This document shows, piece by piece, positions 8,853-18,751 of a DNA stretch of 54,816 bases. This DNA is from Saprospiraceae bacterium (lineage in GTDB: Bacteria > Bacteroidota > Bacteroidia > Chitinophagales > Saprospiraceae). The position numbers and the translations under genes were made by a program. The notes under the pieces are model-generated. The model was not told where the DNA came from and did not search any database. It saw only the letters and a program-made list of their open reading frames with translations. The stretch lies in the NCBI GenBank assembly GCA_024103005.1, contig JAGFJA010000045.1, positions 1 to 54,816 on the forward strand. The letters are read 5' to 3'. Position 1 is the first letter of the stretch, and every line of letters starts with the position of its first letter.

Positions 8853-9581
8853 TTATTTCTTTTTGATCAAAGAAGCAGCTGCTTCGTCCACAATCCATTC
8901 CAGTTTACCATTATTCGGACGGATTGCTTGTGCCGGATAGTTTTCAACATCCCTTCTTCCAAAAAGAACCTGCTTGAGAATCTCTGCCTTGTTACTTCCT
9001 TTTACCAGAAATATTGTATTAATAGAGTTATTAATAGGATTTGGAAGGAAGGTAAGCCGATATCCTGCCTTTTCACCTGCAAGGTATCCATAAACCCACT
9101 GTTCAGTGACCTTCAGTGCAAAGGAATGAGGAAATAAGGATAATGTATGTCCATCAGTGCCCAATCCAAGCAACACCAGATCAAAAGCATTGATGGTAAG
9201 TACGTCAAAATGGTTTCTTATCTTTTCTTCCATGTCGGAGGCAGCAGCCTCTACACTTAATTCCGTTCTGAATGGAAAAATGTTATAACCGGGTACCGGG
9301 AGATGATCCAACAAATATTCGTACGCCATTCGTGCATTATTGTTATAGTCATCTGCCGGTACAAGTCGTTCGTCCCCCCAGAAGAAGAAAACTCTTTTCC
9401 AATTGATATCAAACTCATCTTGCAACTTTACCACAGCCTGATAAACCTCTTTCGGAGTATTCCCGCCGGACAGGGCTACCGTACAATGTCCCTGATGATC
9501 TACAGAATATTCGATAATGGATAAAATTCTACGGGCGGCGAAGTCATTGAATTCAAGTGTACTTTTTACTTCAATTTCCAT
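8853..9581 (-). CDS. pgl: 6-phosphogluconolactonase
   Basis: Hydrolyses 6-phosphogluconolactone to 6-phosphogluconate, the second step of the oxidative pentose phosphate pathway, in the cytoplasm. Family motifs are ALSGGNTPKEVYQ, FFFWGDERLVP and LLGLGTDGHTLSLFP. The length of 242 residues is standard. It is last in the gnd-zwf-pgl order and follows zwf after 275 nt, so it could also have its own promoter, although none could be identified. It converges on paaD. Confidence 0.95.
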   Translation of the reverse strand: MEIEVKSTLEFNDFAARRILSIIEYSVDHQGHCTVALSGGNTPKEVYQAVVKLQDEFDINWKRVFFFWGDERLVPADDYNNNARMAYEYLLDHLPVPGYNIFPFRTELSVEAAASDMEEKIRNHFDVLTINAFDLVLLGLGTDGHTLSLFPHSFALKVTEQWVYGYLAGEKAGYRLTFLPNPINNSINTIFLVKGSNKAEILKQVLFGRRDVENYPAQAIRPNNGKLEWIVDEAAASLIKKK

Positions 9582-9856
9582 GGTTTGTAATAATTTATAC
9601 TCGTTGTTTAGTAAAATACCGTCTTCGATAACGAAAAACCAAAGCGCCTGATTGTGTTTTTCAATTGAATTTTTTCAGGAAAATATTGCTTATTTAAATT
9701 TACTCTCCATCAGATTTTTTAAATTTTAATAAATATATTATATTTTACTTATATATGACATAATGACAACAAACTCAACTTGACAAATCACCTTATTCAG
9801 AAAAAATCTATGAACATTTAGCTTTTACAAAAACCAAATAAAACCAAATTATTTTT

Positions 9857-11350
9857 TTATGGATTCAACCAGGTATGCCCGTATTTAGCCAACAGTTCAT
9901 CTGACTTTACAGGTCCGTTGGAGCCGGGTGCATAATTCGGAAAATCAAGGTCTTTATTATTCTGCCAGGCATTAAGAATTGGATTTATAATCTGCCAGGC
10001 GGCTTCTACCTGATCCGACCTCATGAAGAGGGTAGCATCCCCTTCCAGAACATCGTAAATCAAGTGTTCGTATGCTTCCGGTGTATTTGCCGTCAATTCT
10101 TTTTCAAAGTCAAATTCCATATTTACCTGACTCAACTGCATCATCTGACCGGGAACCTTAGCCTGAAACATCAGATGGATATCCATTTTTGGATTAATAT
10201 TGAAGACGAGGAGGTTGGATTTCCAGTTATTGGTTGCTTCTTTGGGAAAGCTATAAGAAGGTGCAGGTTTAAACTTTACGGCAATGGTGGTGGCTTTCTG
10301 AGAAAGGTTTTTCCCTGTCCTTATATAAAATGGAACACCTTCCCAGCGCCATGTTTCTATATGAAGTACGGCAGCGGCGTACGTCTCTGTATTTGAATCC
10401 GGGCGAACATTCTTCTCCGTCCTGTAAGCAGGAATTACTTCATCTCCTATTTTCCCTGCACCGTACTGTCCTCTTGCCGTATATTGGAATACCTCCTGTT
10501 CACTGTATTTTCTGACTGCATGAAGGACGTCTGCCTTTTTATTTCTTATTTCGTCAGCCGCAAAACTAATCGGAGGCTCCATGGCTATCATGCACATCAA
10601 CTGGAGCATGTGATTTTGAATCATATCCCTCAGCGCTCCACTGTTGTCATAGTAACCGCCTCTGCCTTCGAGGCCGACCTTTTCCAGAGAAGAAATCTGG
10701 ATCCATTCAATGTAGTTTTTATTCCATAGGGGTTCAAAAAACGAGTTTGCAAAACGGAAGGCAAGAATATTCTGAACAGTTTCTTTTCCAAGATAGTGAT
10801 CTATCCTGTAAATCTGATTTTCACGCAGGACGGACATAATCTCTTTATTCAGATCCAGCGCGCTCTGTAAGTCATGACCAAAGGGTTTTTCAAATACAAA
10901 TCTGGTTTGATCACGCCTTTTGATAAAAGAGTAAGGGGCAAGGTTTTTTGTTATCGGCCCAAAGAAAACAGGCGACACAGCGAGATACACGATGACATTG
11001 TACCTTTCCGGATGGATTGCCTTGAAATCATTGACGGCTTTATTGACGTTTTCGTACAGGGCGGGGTCAGCAAAGTCTCCGTTGATAAACCCAAAATTTT
11101 TGCAAAGCAAGGTCCATTTTTCATCATCAACCGGACGACGTGAAAAGCTTACTGCTCCTTCCTTTAACTTAGTCATCAGTTGTTCCTTATTCATGTCTGA
11201 TCTTCCTATACCGACCACTGAGAAAGATTCAGGTAGCATATCATCCAGAATCAGGTTGTACAGAGCCGGCATAAGCTTTCGATAGGTGAGGTCACCGGTG
11301 GCTCCGAAAATCAAAAAAATGGTAGGTGCAGTTGCATTCTCGTTCTTCAT
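9857..11350 (-). CDS. zwf: Glucose-6-phosphate 1-dehydrogenase
   Basis: Oxidises glucose 6-phosphate to 6-phosphogluconolactone and makes NADPH. The N-terminal coenzyme fold shows IFGATGDLTYRKLMPALYNL, and the active site shows RIDHYLGKETVQN with the catalytic His. The 497 residues are typical. It starts 24 nt behind gnd, so the two share an operon, and with pgl the three genes cover the complete oxidative branch. Confidence 0.97.
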   Translation of the reverse strand: MKNENATAPTIFLIFGATGDLTYRKLMPALYNLILDDMLPESFSVVGIGRSDMNKEQLMTKLKEGAVSFSRRPVDDEKWTLLCKNFGFINGDFADPALYENVNKAVNDFKAIHPERYNVIVYLAVSPVFFGPITKNLAPYSFIKRRDQTRFVFEKPFGHDLQSALDLNKEIMSVLRENQIYRIDHYLGKETVQNILAFRFANSFFEPLWNKNYIEWIQISSLEKVGLEGRGGYYDNSGALRDMIQNHMLQLMCMIAMEPPISFAADEIRNKKADVLHAVRKYSEQEVFQYTARGQYGAGKIGDEVIPAYRTEKNVRPDSNTETYAAAVLHIETWRWEGVPFYIRTGKNLSQKATTIAVKFKPAPSYSFPKEATNNWKSNLLVFNINPKMDIHLMFQAKVPGQMMQLSQVNMEFDFEKELTANTPEAYEHLIYDVLEGDATLFMRSDQVEAAWQIINPILNAWQNNKDLDFPNYAPGSNGPVKSDELLAKYGHTWLNP

Positions 11351-11374
11351 CCTTCAAATTAAATTATAAAAGAA

Positions 11375-12772
11375 TTAATCCCAATCTACGTGAAAGGTAC
11401 CTGTCTTATCAATTCGTTCAAATGTGTGCGCTCCGAATAAATCGCGCAGACCCTGAATTATATTCATCGGACTTTTATCGGCGGTAAACATATTAAAATA
11501 CGTCAATGCTGAGGCAAAGGCTGAAGAACCAAAGTTATGCTCCAGAGCAGCAATGACAACTTTCCTAAGAGTCGGCAACTTTTGTTTAACCAGACTACAG
11601 ATAGCTTCATCTGTAATCAGCATGGTACTTTGCGGATTTTGGGCATTTACCTGTTCGAAATGAACCAGCAAGGCAGTGCGGATAATACATCCTGCCTTCC
11701 AGTTATGAATAACATCGATGAGAGGCACTTCATAGTTGTAAGTATCAGAGGCTATCTTTATGAGATGGAGACCCTGATTGTAGGTCAATATGAAAGCAGT
11801 ATAGACTGCATCAGCCAATTCATCGGTTGATATCTGAGACAGTTTTGGCAATGTCGTTTGATTTTCACAGGAGTGTAAAACCTGTCTTTCGGCAACAAAA
11901 CCACTCAGATCCCTAGCAACGACGGCTAGGTCTATCGTTGGCACAGGTACCTGAAGGTCAAGGGCATCCTGACTTGTCCACTTTCCGGTGCCTTTCTGGC
12001 GGGCCACATCTTTTACCATATCTATGAGGTCGCCTCCGGTGACATCGTCTTTCTTCCTTAACACCTGTACTGCAGATTCAATCAGGAAGCCTGCCAGTTG
12101 ACCGTTTGACCAATTTTCAAATATATCGGCTATTTCACTATTGGAATACTGCATACCCCGATGGAGGATGTCATATGATTCGGCGATGAGTTGCATCATC
12201 CCGTATTCTATACCATTGTGAACCATTTTTACGTAGTGCCCTGCAGAAGCGTGACCCATGTAACGACTACATGGAAGATCGTTGAATTTTGCTGCAGCGT
12301 CGTCTAGTACGGGTTTTATGCACTTATATGCTTCCGAATCACCGGAGGGCATGATACTCGGACCGAATCGTGCGCCTTTCTCACCTCCTGAAACTCCCAT
12401 CCCCATGAAGTGGATACCTTGTTCTTTTAATTCATTAAAGCGGCGATCGGTATCCTTGAAATAGGAATTGCCGCCGTCAATGATGATGTCACCCTTTGTC
12501 AGAAGTGGCTTTAAATCGGCAATGACATAATCCACAATCTTTCCTGCCGGAACAAGAAGAATAATTCTTGCAGGTTTTTCAAGACTTCCGACAAATTGTT
12601 TGATATCAGTGGTGGCGGAAATGCCGGGGTAATCAGGGATTTGATTTACTTCATCCACCTTAGCCGTGTCTTTGTCATAGCCTATGATGCAATGGTTGTG
12701 ATCGGCAATATTAAGCATAAGATTCCGTCCCATCGTACCGAGACCAACCATGCCAACAGAATATGTAGTCAT
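11375..12772 (-). CDS. gnd: 6-phosphogluconate dehydrogenase, decarboxylating
   Basis: Converts 6-phosphogluconate to ribulose 5-phosphate, CO2 and NADPH. The Rossmann motif is GLGTMGRNLMLNIADH. The substrate and catalytic region shows GGEKGARFGPSIMP and MVHNGIEYGMMQLIAESYDIL. The 465 residues match the short bacterial type. It is the first gene of the operon; no clear TAnnTTTG box was found upstream. Confidence 0.97.
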   Translation of the reverse strand: MTTYSVGMVGLGTMGRNLMLNIADHNHCIIGYDKDTAKVDEVNQIPDYPGISATTDIKQFVGSLEKPARIILLVPAGKIVDYVIADLKPLLTKGDIIIDGGNSYFKDTDRRFNELKEQGIHFMGMGVSGGEKGARFGPSIMPSGDSEAYKCIKPVLDDAAAKFNDLPCSRYMGHASAGHYVKMVHNGIEYGMMQLIAESYDILHRGMQYSNSEIADIFENWSNGQLAGFLIESAVQVLRKKDDVTGGDLIDMVKDVARQKGTGKWTSQDALDLQVPVPTIDLAVVARDLSGFVAERQVLHSCENQTTLPKLSQISTDELADAVYTAFILTYNQGLHLIKIASDTYNYEVPLIDVIHNWKAGCIIRTALLVHFEQVNAQNPQSTMLITDEAICSLVKQKLPTLRKVVIAALEHNFGSSAFASALTYFNMFTADKSPMNIIQGLRDLFGAHTFERIDKTGTFHVDWD

Positions 12773-13413
12773 TCAAAAAAAATATTTTATTGAAATAAAT
12801 ATAGGCGAGATTTATAAAATTCCATATTAAATCCCAACAAAAAATTCAAAAGTCAGTTCAAGACATTGTCAAAAAAATTAAAATCAATTCCTAGTAAAGC
12901 AGAAATGTTTAAAAATTTCAAAACTGATTTAATGATTAATAAATAAACACATACTCCTCCTATCTGGGTGAATTTGCCCGGGACATTATTTTAATTTTAT
13001 ACCAACAAACTAAAAAGATTTTAAAAAAGAAAATTTCTAATCATCCATCCCATTGGAAGTAAACTTAACATTCAGAGAGAAAATCCGGTGGAAACTCGTG
13101 CCAAACAATCAAATTAACAAAATATTAATTGTCTGCTAAATTTGATTATAAGTAATTAATTATCTGCATATAACATATATTTACAACGTCAATATACAAT
13201 AAATATAATAAAAAATTGCTTCATCTAAAATTTACTCTCATTAATTTTCATTTATACAAAACAAAATATTGATATTATATCAAACTCTTTTTTAATATTA
13301 GCTATTAAGCCTTAACTTGATTGATTTACAAGCAATTAATAATTATAGAAGGGGTCATTAAAGAGCTCGTATTAAAGAAATTTACTACCTTTGCAGTCCA
13401 AAAAAATTTATAT
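12773..13413. other. Divergent intergenic region between gnd and the rlpA-like gene
   Basis: About 640 bp of AT-rich DNA between divergently read genes. The only supportable signal is the -7 box near its right end. A reading frame continuing upstream from the rlpA-like gene to 13321 runs across that promoter and is not likely to be translated. Confidence 0.5.
13386..13393 (+). promoter_or_regulatory. -7 promoter element before the rlpA-like gene
   Basis: TACCTTTG matches TAnnTTTG perfectly. It lies 20 nt before the proposed TTG start, implying a leader of roughly 10-15 nt. Its position argues against any start codon further upstream. Confidence 0.55.
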
Positions 13414-13758
13414 TTGAGAATATTCAGTATCATAGCAGGCCTTTTTCTGGCATTCCAACTTAGTTCCCAGACTTATATCGGGACAGCAACTATTTATAGT
13501 AAAAAGTTTGATGGCAAGAAGACTTACAGTGGTCAGATATTTGATTCCCGAAAGATTTCAGCTGCGCATCCATGGTTACCGATGGGTACGAAGGTAGAAG
13601 TAACCAATTTAAAAAACAACAAAAAACTGGTCGTCACCATTAATGACCGCATGGGCAAATCCAGCGGTTATCTCCTTGATATGAGCCGTGCAGCTGCCAA
13701 TAAGATAGGCCTTAACCTAAAGCACGGCGTGACACGTATCCGGCTAAAAGTGCTGTAA
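13414..13758 (+). CDS. RlpA-like double-psi beta-barrel protein, exported
   Basis: RlpA-type lytic transglycosylases cut denuded peptidoglycan glycan strands. The TTG start gives MRIFSIIAGLFLAFQLSSQ, a clear signal peptide; longer versions would include the promoter. The mature part is one double-psi barrel with GTATIYSKKFDGKKTYSG, then LPMGTKVEVTNLKN, the acidic NDRM and the LLDMSRAAANKIG motif of RlpA. There is no SPOR domain, so septal targeting is not evident. The product is about 114 residues. It sits 4 nt before the LtaS-like gene, suggesting co-expression in envelope maintenance. Confidence 0.85.
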   Translation: MRIFSIIAGLFLAFQLSSQTYIGTATIYSKKFDGKKTYSGQIFDSRKISAAHPWLPMGTKVEVTNLKNNKKLVVTINDRMGKSSGYLLDMSRAAANKIGLNLKHGVTRIRLKVL

Positions 13759-13762
13759 CACA

Positions 13763-15628
13763 ATGCGACGGTTTATTTTTTATTTAATTCGTCTTATTGT
13801 CTATTTTTTATTGCTCTTTGCCGTTCATCGGATGTTGTTTTTACTGGATGCACGAAAATACTTTGATGGTGCTCCCACGAAAGAAGTTTTATACAGCTTT
13901 GTCTCTGCGCTGAAGCTAGACATCGCTACCATCGGGTATTTTACCCTACCGACCTTTGTCTTGATTTTTATCGGAATCATCTTAAAAAGCGATAGAGTCA
14001 ATAAGATATTACGATACTTCCACTTGCTGATCACCTTGATTTATTCAGGATTGGCCGTATCTGAAATTCTACTTTACCGGGAATGGCAGACCAAGCTCGG
14101 ATACGATTCGCTCAAACATTTTACCCATTTTTCAGAAATAGTCAAAACGCCCAGCATATCCATGGTGCTCTATTTCACCGGAATGACTACTCTAACCTTC
14201 CTGCTTTTCAGGTGGCTATACTTACGGTGGGTGGCGACAAAGCTTCATTATCCGGAGATTAAAAGAAGATGGTTGTTTTATGTCATTGTGTCCGTTCTTT
14301 ATATTTTTTTCTCCCTCGCGGCATTTATCACGCTTCGCGGCGGGATGAACCGATTCCCGATAGGTTTAAGTGTTTCTTATTATTCAAAGAAAAGCGTGTT
14401 AAACGACAGTGCGACCAATGTTTTCTGGCACACTGTATATAGCTTATTGCACTCATCCGAACGCGACTTATTAAAACCATTTCTGGATTATCATCCTCAG
14501 GGTGCAGATTTCTTTCAATTCTATCGTCCGGAAAAGGATACCTTCCCTTCGATATTAAAAACCAATCATCCCAATATTGTCTTCTTTATACTTGAAAGCT
14601 GGAGCGCTGACGTCTGCCTGACGAAGGGTAGGGATAGCCTTATCGCACCTTTTTTTAATCAACTGATCCGTCAGGGATTGTATTTTTCCAACTGCTATGC
14701 CATCGGCCATGTGTCTGATCAGGGAGTACCTGCCTCTTTGGGGGCATTTCCTGTCATTCCTGCCTTCTCCATTTTAACCGGAAAGCAACAAGTCGGTGAA
14801 CTTGCCTGTATTTCAGATGAATTGAAGACAAAGAAGTATTTCACCGGCTTTCTCTATGGCGGTCAACTGGATTTTGGCAATATTAGAGGCTATGTTTACA
14901 ATAAAGGCTTCGATGAGGTAGCCGACGTACAGCACTTTCCGTCAGATATACGCCGCACTGCACTTGGTGTTCCTGACCTGCCCCTGTACCAGGAGTTGTT
15001 AAGGAGAATCGATAAAGCACCGTCTCCATTCTTCTATTGCGGTTATAATGTCAGCACACATAGCCCTTATGACGTCCCGGTAGATTATAAACTAAATATC
15101 GGCGGGATTAATGCACCATTTATCAATACCATACATTATTGCGACAGCAGCCTGAACGTTTTCTTCAAGGAGGCAAAAACTAAGCCCTGGTACGACAATA
15201 CCTTATTTGTTTTTGTCGCTGATCACAGCCATGAATCACAAATCATCCGGGTCAGGGAAGACAAGGACCGTTATAAAATCCCGTTGCTGCTCTTCGGACC
15301 GGCCTTGAAAGAGCAATACTGCGGGCAAATCAATGATCATATCATCTCCCAACTTGATCTTGTCGGGTTATTATTAAGCCAGCTTGGAATCGATTATCAG
15401 ACCAGATATCCGTTTAGCCGTAATCCGCTCCAGTCAAATGGTAAACAAATTGCCTTTTACAACTTCCCCGGAGGCAGCGGAATCGTTACTGACAAAGGTT
15501 CTCTCACAAAAAATATTGCTGATAAAAACTTTCTTAATCACCTAAAAAATGATACAACGGCACTCCGGCTAAACAACGAAATTGAGAAATATCTGAATAC
15601 AACGGCTAACTACCTCAAAGGTCTTTAA
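13763..15628 (+). CDS. LtaS-like membrane sulfatase/phosphotransferase
   Basis: The first 190 or so residues hold about five hydrophobic helices. An extracytoplasmic alkaline-phosphatase-type domain follows, opening with NIVFFILESWSAD (metal-binding Glu) and ending with FVFVADHSHE (Asp-His metal ligands). The predicted nucleophile is Ser318 in HVSDQGVPASL, where many relatives have Thr or Ser in a similar RxDxG context. Enzymes of this family transfer phosphoglycerol or phosphoethanolamine groups to envelope glycans or lipids. Bacteroidota do not make lipoteichoic acid, so the substrate here is unknown. It has 621 residues and starts 4 nt after the rlpA-like gene. Confidence 0.88.
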   Translation: MRRFIFYLIRLIVYFLLLFAVHRMLFLLDARKYFDGAPTKEVLYSFVSALKLDIATIGYFTLPTFVLIFIGIILKSDRVNKILRYFHLLITLIYSGLAVSEILLYREWQTKLGYDSLKHFTHFSEIVKTPSISMVLYFTGMTTLTFLLFRWLYLRWVATKLHYPEIKRRWLFYVIVSVLYIFFSLAAFITLRGGMNRFPIGLSVSYYSKKSVLNDSATNVFWHTVYSLLHSSERDLLKPFLDYHPQGADFFQFYRPEKDTFPSILKTNHPNIVFFILESWSADVCLTKGRDSLIAPFFNQLIRQGLYFSNCYAIGHVSDQGVPASLGAFPVIPAFSILTGKQQVGELACISDELKTKKYFTGFLYGGQLDFGNIRGYVYNKGFDEVADVQHFPSDIRRTALGVPDLPLYQELLRRIDKAPSPFFYCGYNVSTHSPYDVPVDYKLNIGGINAPFINTIHYCDSSLNVFFKEAKTKPWYDNTLFVFVADHSHESQIIRVREDKDRYKIPLLLFGPALKEQYCGQINDHIISQLDLVGLLLSQLGIDYQTRYPFSRNPLQSNGKQIAFYNFPGGSGIVTDKGSLTKNIADKNFLNHLKNDTTALRLNNEIEKYLNTTANYLKGL

Positions 15629-15823
15629 GATGAACCAAAGACTTAGCTTATAAATAGGGAATCGGCCATCAGATAGTCCTTTAGTCAAAATATTACCCGG
15701 TTTTGATTATAATTTTCCTCAAAAACTTAATATAATATGTCAACATAATGGTTAAACCATACTTGATTGGGATATATTATTATTTCTTTTAGCTTTCATC
15801 ACTATTTTGTTCAATTTTTATCA

Positions 15824-15831
15824 TAGTTTTG
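15824..15831 (+). promoter_or_regulatory. -7 promoter element for fbp
   Basis: TAGTTTTG fits TAnnTTTG, about 53 nt before the fbp ATG. It lies in the gap behind the LtaS-like gene, indicating separate transcription of fbp. Confidence 0.45.
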
Positions 15832-15884
15832 CAGATAATCGTTAAAAATTTAGTGTATAAACTACACTAAGCTAATCATTTAGA

Positions 15885-16886
15885 ATGGACAAAATAATTA
15901 CCTTAGACGAATTTATTATCCACCATCAATTGCAGGTAGATCCGGAAGCGGGTGAATTAACCGGCTTACTCAGGGACATAGGTGTTGCAGCCAAGATTAT
16001 CAACAGGGAGGTCAACAAGGCCGGTCTGGTAAACATCCTGGGAGTGGCCGGCAACGAAAACGAATCAGGTGATATCGTCCAGAAGCTGGATATTTTCGCC
16101 AATGAGAAGATAATTGACTGTCTGAAAAACAGTGGAGATTGTTGTGGTATCGCTTCTGAGGAAAACGAAGACATCATTCCACTAAAGGGTGTAGCCAGCA
16201 GAGATTCCAAATATGTGGTACTTTTTGACCCACTGGATGGTTCGTCCAATATAGACGTAAATGTATCCGTAGGCACCATATTCAGTATTTATAAAAGATT
16301 AAGTCCGGTAGATAAAGAGTGCTCATTGGAAGACTTCCTTCAGAAGGGAACAGAACAGGTTGCTGCCGGATATGTACTTTATGGTACCTCGACCATTCTC
16401 GTATATACAACAGGCAAGGGAGTTAATGGTTTTACGCTGGATCCTTCCATCGGTGAGTTTTGTCTCTCACACCGGGACATCAAGATACCTGAGGACGGAG
16501 CCTTTTATTCGGTCAATCAGGGATATTACCTTAAGTTTGACCTTGAAATGAGGAGATATATTGATTACTGTTCGGACAACAACCTCGGTTTACGTTACAT
16601 CGGATCAATGGTTTCCGACGTTCACAGGATTTTATTCCAGGGCGGCATCTTTCTTTATCCAAATACAAGAAAATACCCGAAGGGCAAGCTGAGGATGCAA
16701 TATGAGTGCAATCCAATGGCATTCATCGTGGAACAGTGCGGAGGAAAAGCTTTAAACACTTCCCTGCAACGGATAATGGATTTGGAAGCAAAAGAATTGC
16801 ATCAGCGTTCGACTATTGTACTTGGTTCACCTAAAATGGTTGATGAGATGCAACGTTTTGTGGAGAAATATAGTCCGATGATTTAA
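15885..16886 (+). CDS. fbp: Fructose-1,6-bisphosphatase, class I
   Basis: Dephosphorylates fructose 1,6-bisphosphate in gluconeogenesis. The metal and substrate motif FDPLDGSSNIDV starts near residue 114. Further class I motifs are NQGYYLKF, GSMVSDVHRIL and YPKGKLRMQYECNPMAFI. The 333 residues are standard. It is probably monocistronic, with a promoter upstream and a 172-bp gap with its own promoter downstream. Confidence 0.97.
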   Translation: MDKIITLDEFIIHHQLQVDPEAGELTGLLRDIGVAAKIINREVNKAGLVNILGVAGNENESGDIVQKLDIFANEKIIDCLKNSGDCCGIASEENEDIIPLKGVASRDSKYVVLFDPLDGSSNIDVNVSVGTIFSIYKRLSPVDKECSLEDFLQKGTEQVAAGYVLYGTSTILVYTTGKGVNGFTLDPSIGEFCLSHRDIKIPEDGAFYSVNQGYYLKFDLEMRRYIDYCSDNNLGLRYIGSMVSDVHRILFQGGIFLYPNTRKYPKGKLRMQYECNPMAFIVEQCGGKALNTSLQRIMDLEAKELHQRSTIVLGSPKMVDEMQRFVEKYSPMI

Positions 16887-16979
16887 GGAAATATTTACTC
16901 TTAGTTTTGGAATCTTAATTAGTTCAGCCCAAAACCAAATACTCAAAACTTATCCTTTCCTTTTGAGTCGTTATTTTAT

Positions 16980-16987
16980 TACCTTTG
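16980..16987 (+). promoter_or_regulatory. -7 promoter element for arcA
   Basis: TACCTTTG is a perfect TAnnTTTG match. Transcription would start near 16992, leaving a leader of about 65 nt before the arginine deiminase ATG. Confidence 0.5.
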
Positions 16988-17058
16988 CGCCTGATCACAA
17001 ATCATCCGGCTTAGGATTATACGGAAAGTAAGCGTATTATTTAATTACAATCATTTTT

Positions 17059-18327
17059 ATGAGTTTATCAAACATATATTGTGCTTCTGAAATAGGAAAA
17101 TTAAAAAGAGTAATTGTTCATCGCCCGGATAACGGGATTAGTCGAATCAGCCCGAAAGACGCTGAAGAGTTATTATTTGACGATATAGTATATCTACCTC
17201 AGATGCAAAAAGAACACGACATCTTTACAGATGTCCTTAAGGCATTTGTAGGAGATGAAAATGTATTATTTATCACCGATCTGCTTGAACAGGCACTTAC
17301 CGCAGATGAAGTAAAAAAAGCTGAATTAATCAGGATGATTGTGGATTATGAAGAGCTGCCGCAATCATTCGGTAATATTTTTACCCAATTAACTAATGCT
17401 AAGTTGACTGAAGTACTTATTACAGGTTATCTTGCAGAAGACGATCATTATTTCTTTGATCCCATACCCAATTTTATCTTTACACGGGATATTGCCATTA
17501 CGGTAAAAGACCATGTCATCATCGCCAAAGCGGCTAAAGAGGCGAGGTATCGCGAAAATTTACTTGCCCGATTTATCTTCTGGGCACATCCTATGTTCCA
17601 GGAATTGCAGGATGAAGGCAGAGTAATCAACCTCAACTGGCTTGAAAGTTTTCCTCCTTCCAAAAAAGGCGAATGGGTCAATCTGGAAGGTGGAGATACC
17701 ATGATATTTGAAAAAGATTATCTGTTAATCGGCCATAGTGAACGAACCACCCAACATGCCATTCAGTCACTCGCAAAAGTAGTTCTTGAAAAAGGATTGG
17801 TCAAGAATGTCGTCCAGGTCAATATTCCATTTGACAGAGCCTGCATGCACATCGACACCGTCTTCACCAGAATCAGTAAGGATCATGTCGTAGCTTACAA
17901 ACCACTAATTTTCGACGGTATTTCGTCTAATGTTGAGGTTTTCTCATTGGATAGCGAGCCCAGAAATTATCCTTCTCTGAAAGATTTTATCCTGGCTGAA
18001 GTAAATCCTAATATGAAGTTCATTTTTTCAGGAAATGGCGAGTCGCCTTATCAGGAAAGGGAACAATGGACAGACGGATGCAATCTTGTAGCCATCAAAC
18101 CGGGTGTTGCACTAGGTTATGACAGAAACCCTATCACTGAAGAAGCCTTCAAAAATGCAGGTTACGATATCATGCATGCTACAGATTTTCTTAAAAAAGT
18201 AAAAGAAGGTACATTGGATCCTGACAAACTTGAAAATACCATTATTACTTTACCTTCCAATGAACTTTCACGTGCAAGAGGAGGCTCCCATTGTATGACC
18301 TGCCCGATAGAAAGGGAAATAGTCTAA
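17059..18327 (+). CDS. arcA: Arginine deiminase
   Basis: Hydrolyses arginine to citrulline and ammonia. All landmarks of the guanidine-modifying fold are present: PNFIFTRDIA, NLEGGDTMIF, MHIDTVFTRI, and the C-terminal RARGGSHCMTCPIER with the nucleophile Cys412. The 422 residues agree with ArcA. No arcB, arcC or arginine/ornithine antiporter is adjacent, so a complete ATP-yielding pathway is not visible. Related amidinotransferases are an alternative, but the REQWTDGCN and GYDRNP motifs favour deiminase. Confidence 0.9.
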   Translation: MSLSNIYCASEIGKLKRVIVHRPDNGISRISPKDAEELLFDDIVYLPQMQKEHDIFTDVLKAFVGDENVLFITDLLEQALTADEVKKAELIRMIVDYEELPQSFGNIFTQLTNAKLTEVLITGYLAEDDHYFFDPIPNFIFTRDIAITVKDHVIIAKAAKEARYRENLLARFIFWAHPMFQELQDEGRVINLNWLESFPPSKKGEWVNLEGGDTMIFEKDYLLIGHSERTTQHAIQSLAKVVLEKGLVKNVVQVNIPFDRACMHIDTVFTRISKDHVVAYKPLIFDGISSNVEVFSLDSEPRNYPSLKDFILAEVNPNMKFIFSGNGESPYQEREQWTDGCNLVAIKPGVALGYDRNPITEEAFKNAGYDIMHATDFLKKVKEGTLDPDKLENTIITLPSNELSRARGGSHCMTCPIEREIV

Positions 18328-18340
18328 ACGGACCGATAAC

Positions 18341-18751
18341 GTGTACCAGCATAGACATTCCATAAGAGTCAGATATGCCGAGACCGACCAGATGTCATAC
18401 GTGTATTACGGCAACTATGCTCTCTATTATGAAGTAGGGCGGGTTGAAACCATGCGGTCGCTGGGACTTAGTTATGCATTGCTTGAAAATGAAGTAGGCG
18501 TCATGATGCCGGTTATGAAGATGGATATCGAATTTCTGAGACCGGCTTTTTATGATCAGCTCCTGACGGTCGTGACCAGCATACCAAGCCTTCCTGAAAA
18601 AGAGATACTCTTTCAGTCAGAAATTTACAATGAAAGCAATAAAATTGTCAACCGGGGAAATGTCTTACTTTGTTTCATCGATAAGAGCACAAAAAAACGG
18701 ATAACTGCTCCCGATATTTTACTTGACAAACTAAGGGAATATTATGAATAA
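18341..18751 (+). CDS. Hotdog-fold acyl-CoA thioesterase (YbgC/FcbC type)
   Basis: A 136-residue hotdog protein with the 4-hydroxybenzoyl-CoA thioesterase signature VRYAETDQMSYVYYGNYALYYEVGR; the Asp of ETDQM is the expected catalytic residue. The GTG start is 13 nt behind arcA and gives the common N-terminus. Its 3' end overlaps the YihY gene by 8 nt. The acyl substrate is unknown; given the paa genes nearby, aromatic CoA esters are possible but unproven. Confidence 0.88.
   Translation: MYQHRHSIRVRYAETDQMSYVYYGNYALYYEVGRVETMRSLGLSYALLENEVGVMMPVMKMDIEFLRPAFYDQLLTVVTSIPSLPEKEILFQSEIYNESNKIVNRGNVLLCFIDKSTKKRITAPDILLDKLREYYE

Noticed and set aside
13321-13413. Longer N-terminus for the RlpA-like protein
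   Set aside because: It would run through a perfect -7 promoter box and hide the signal peptide in the interior of the protein.
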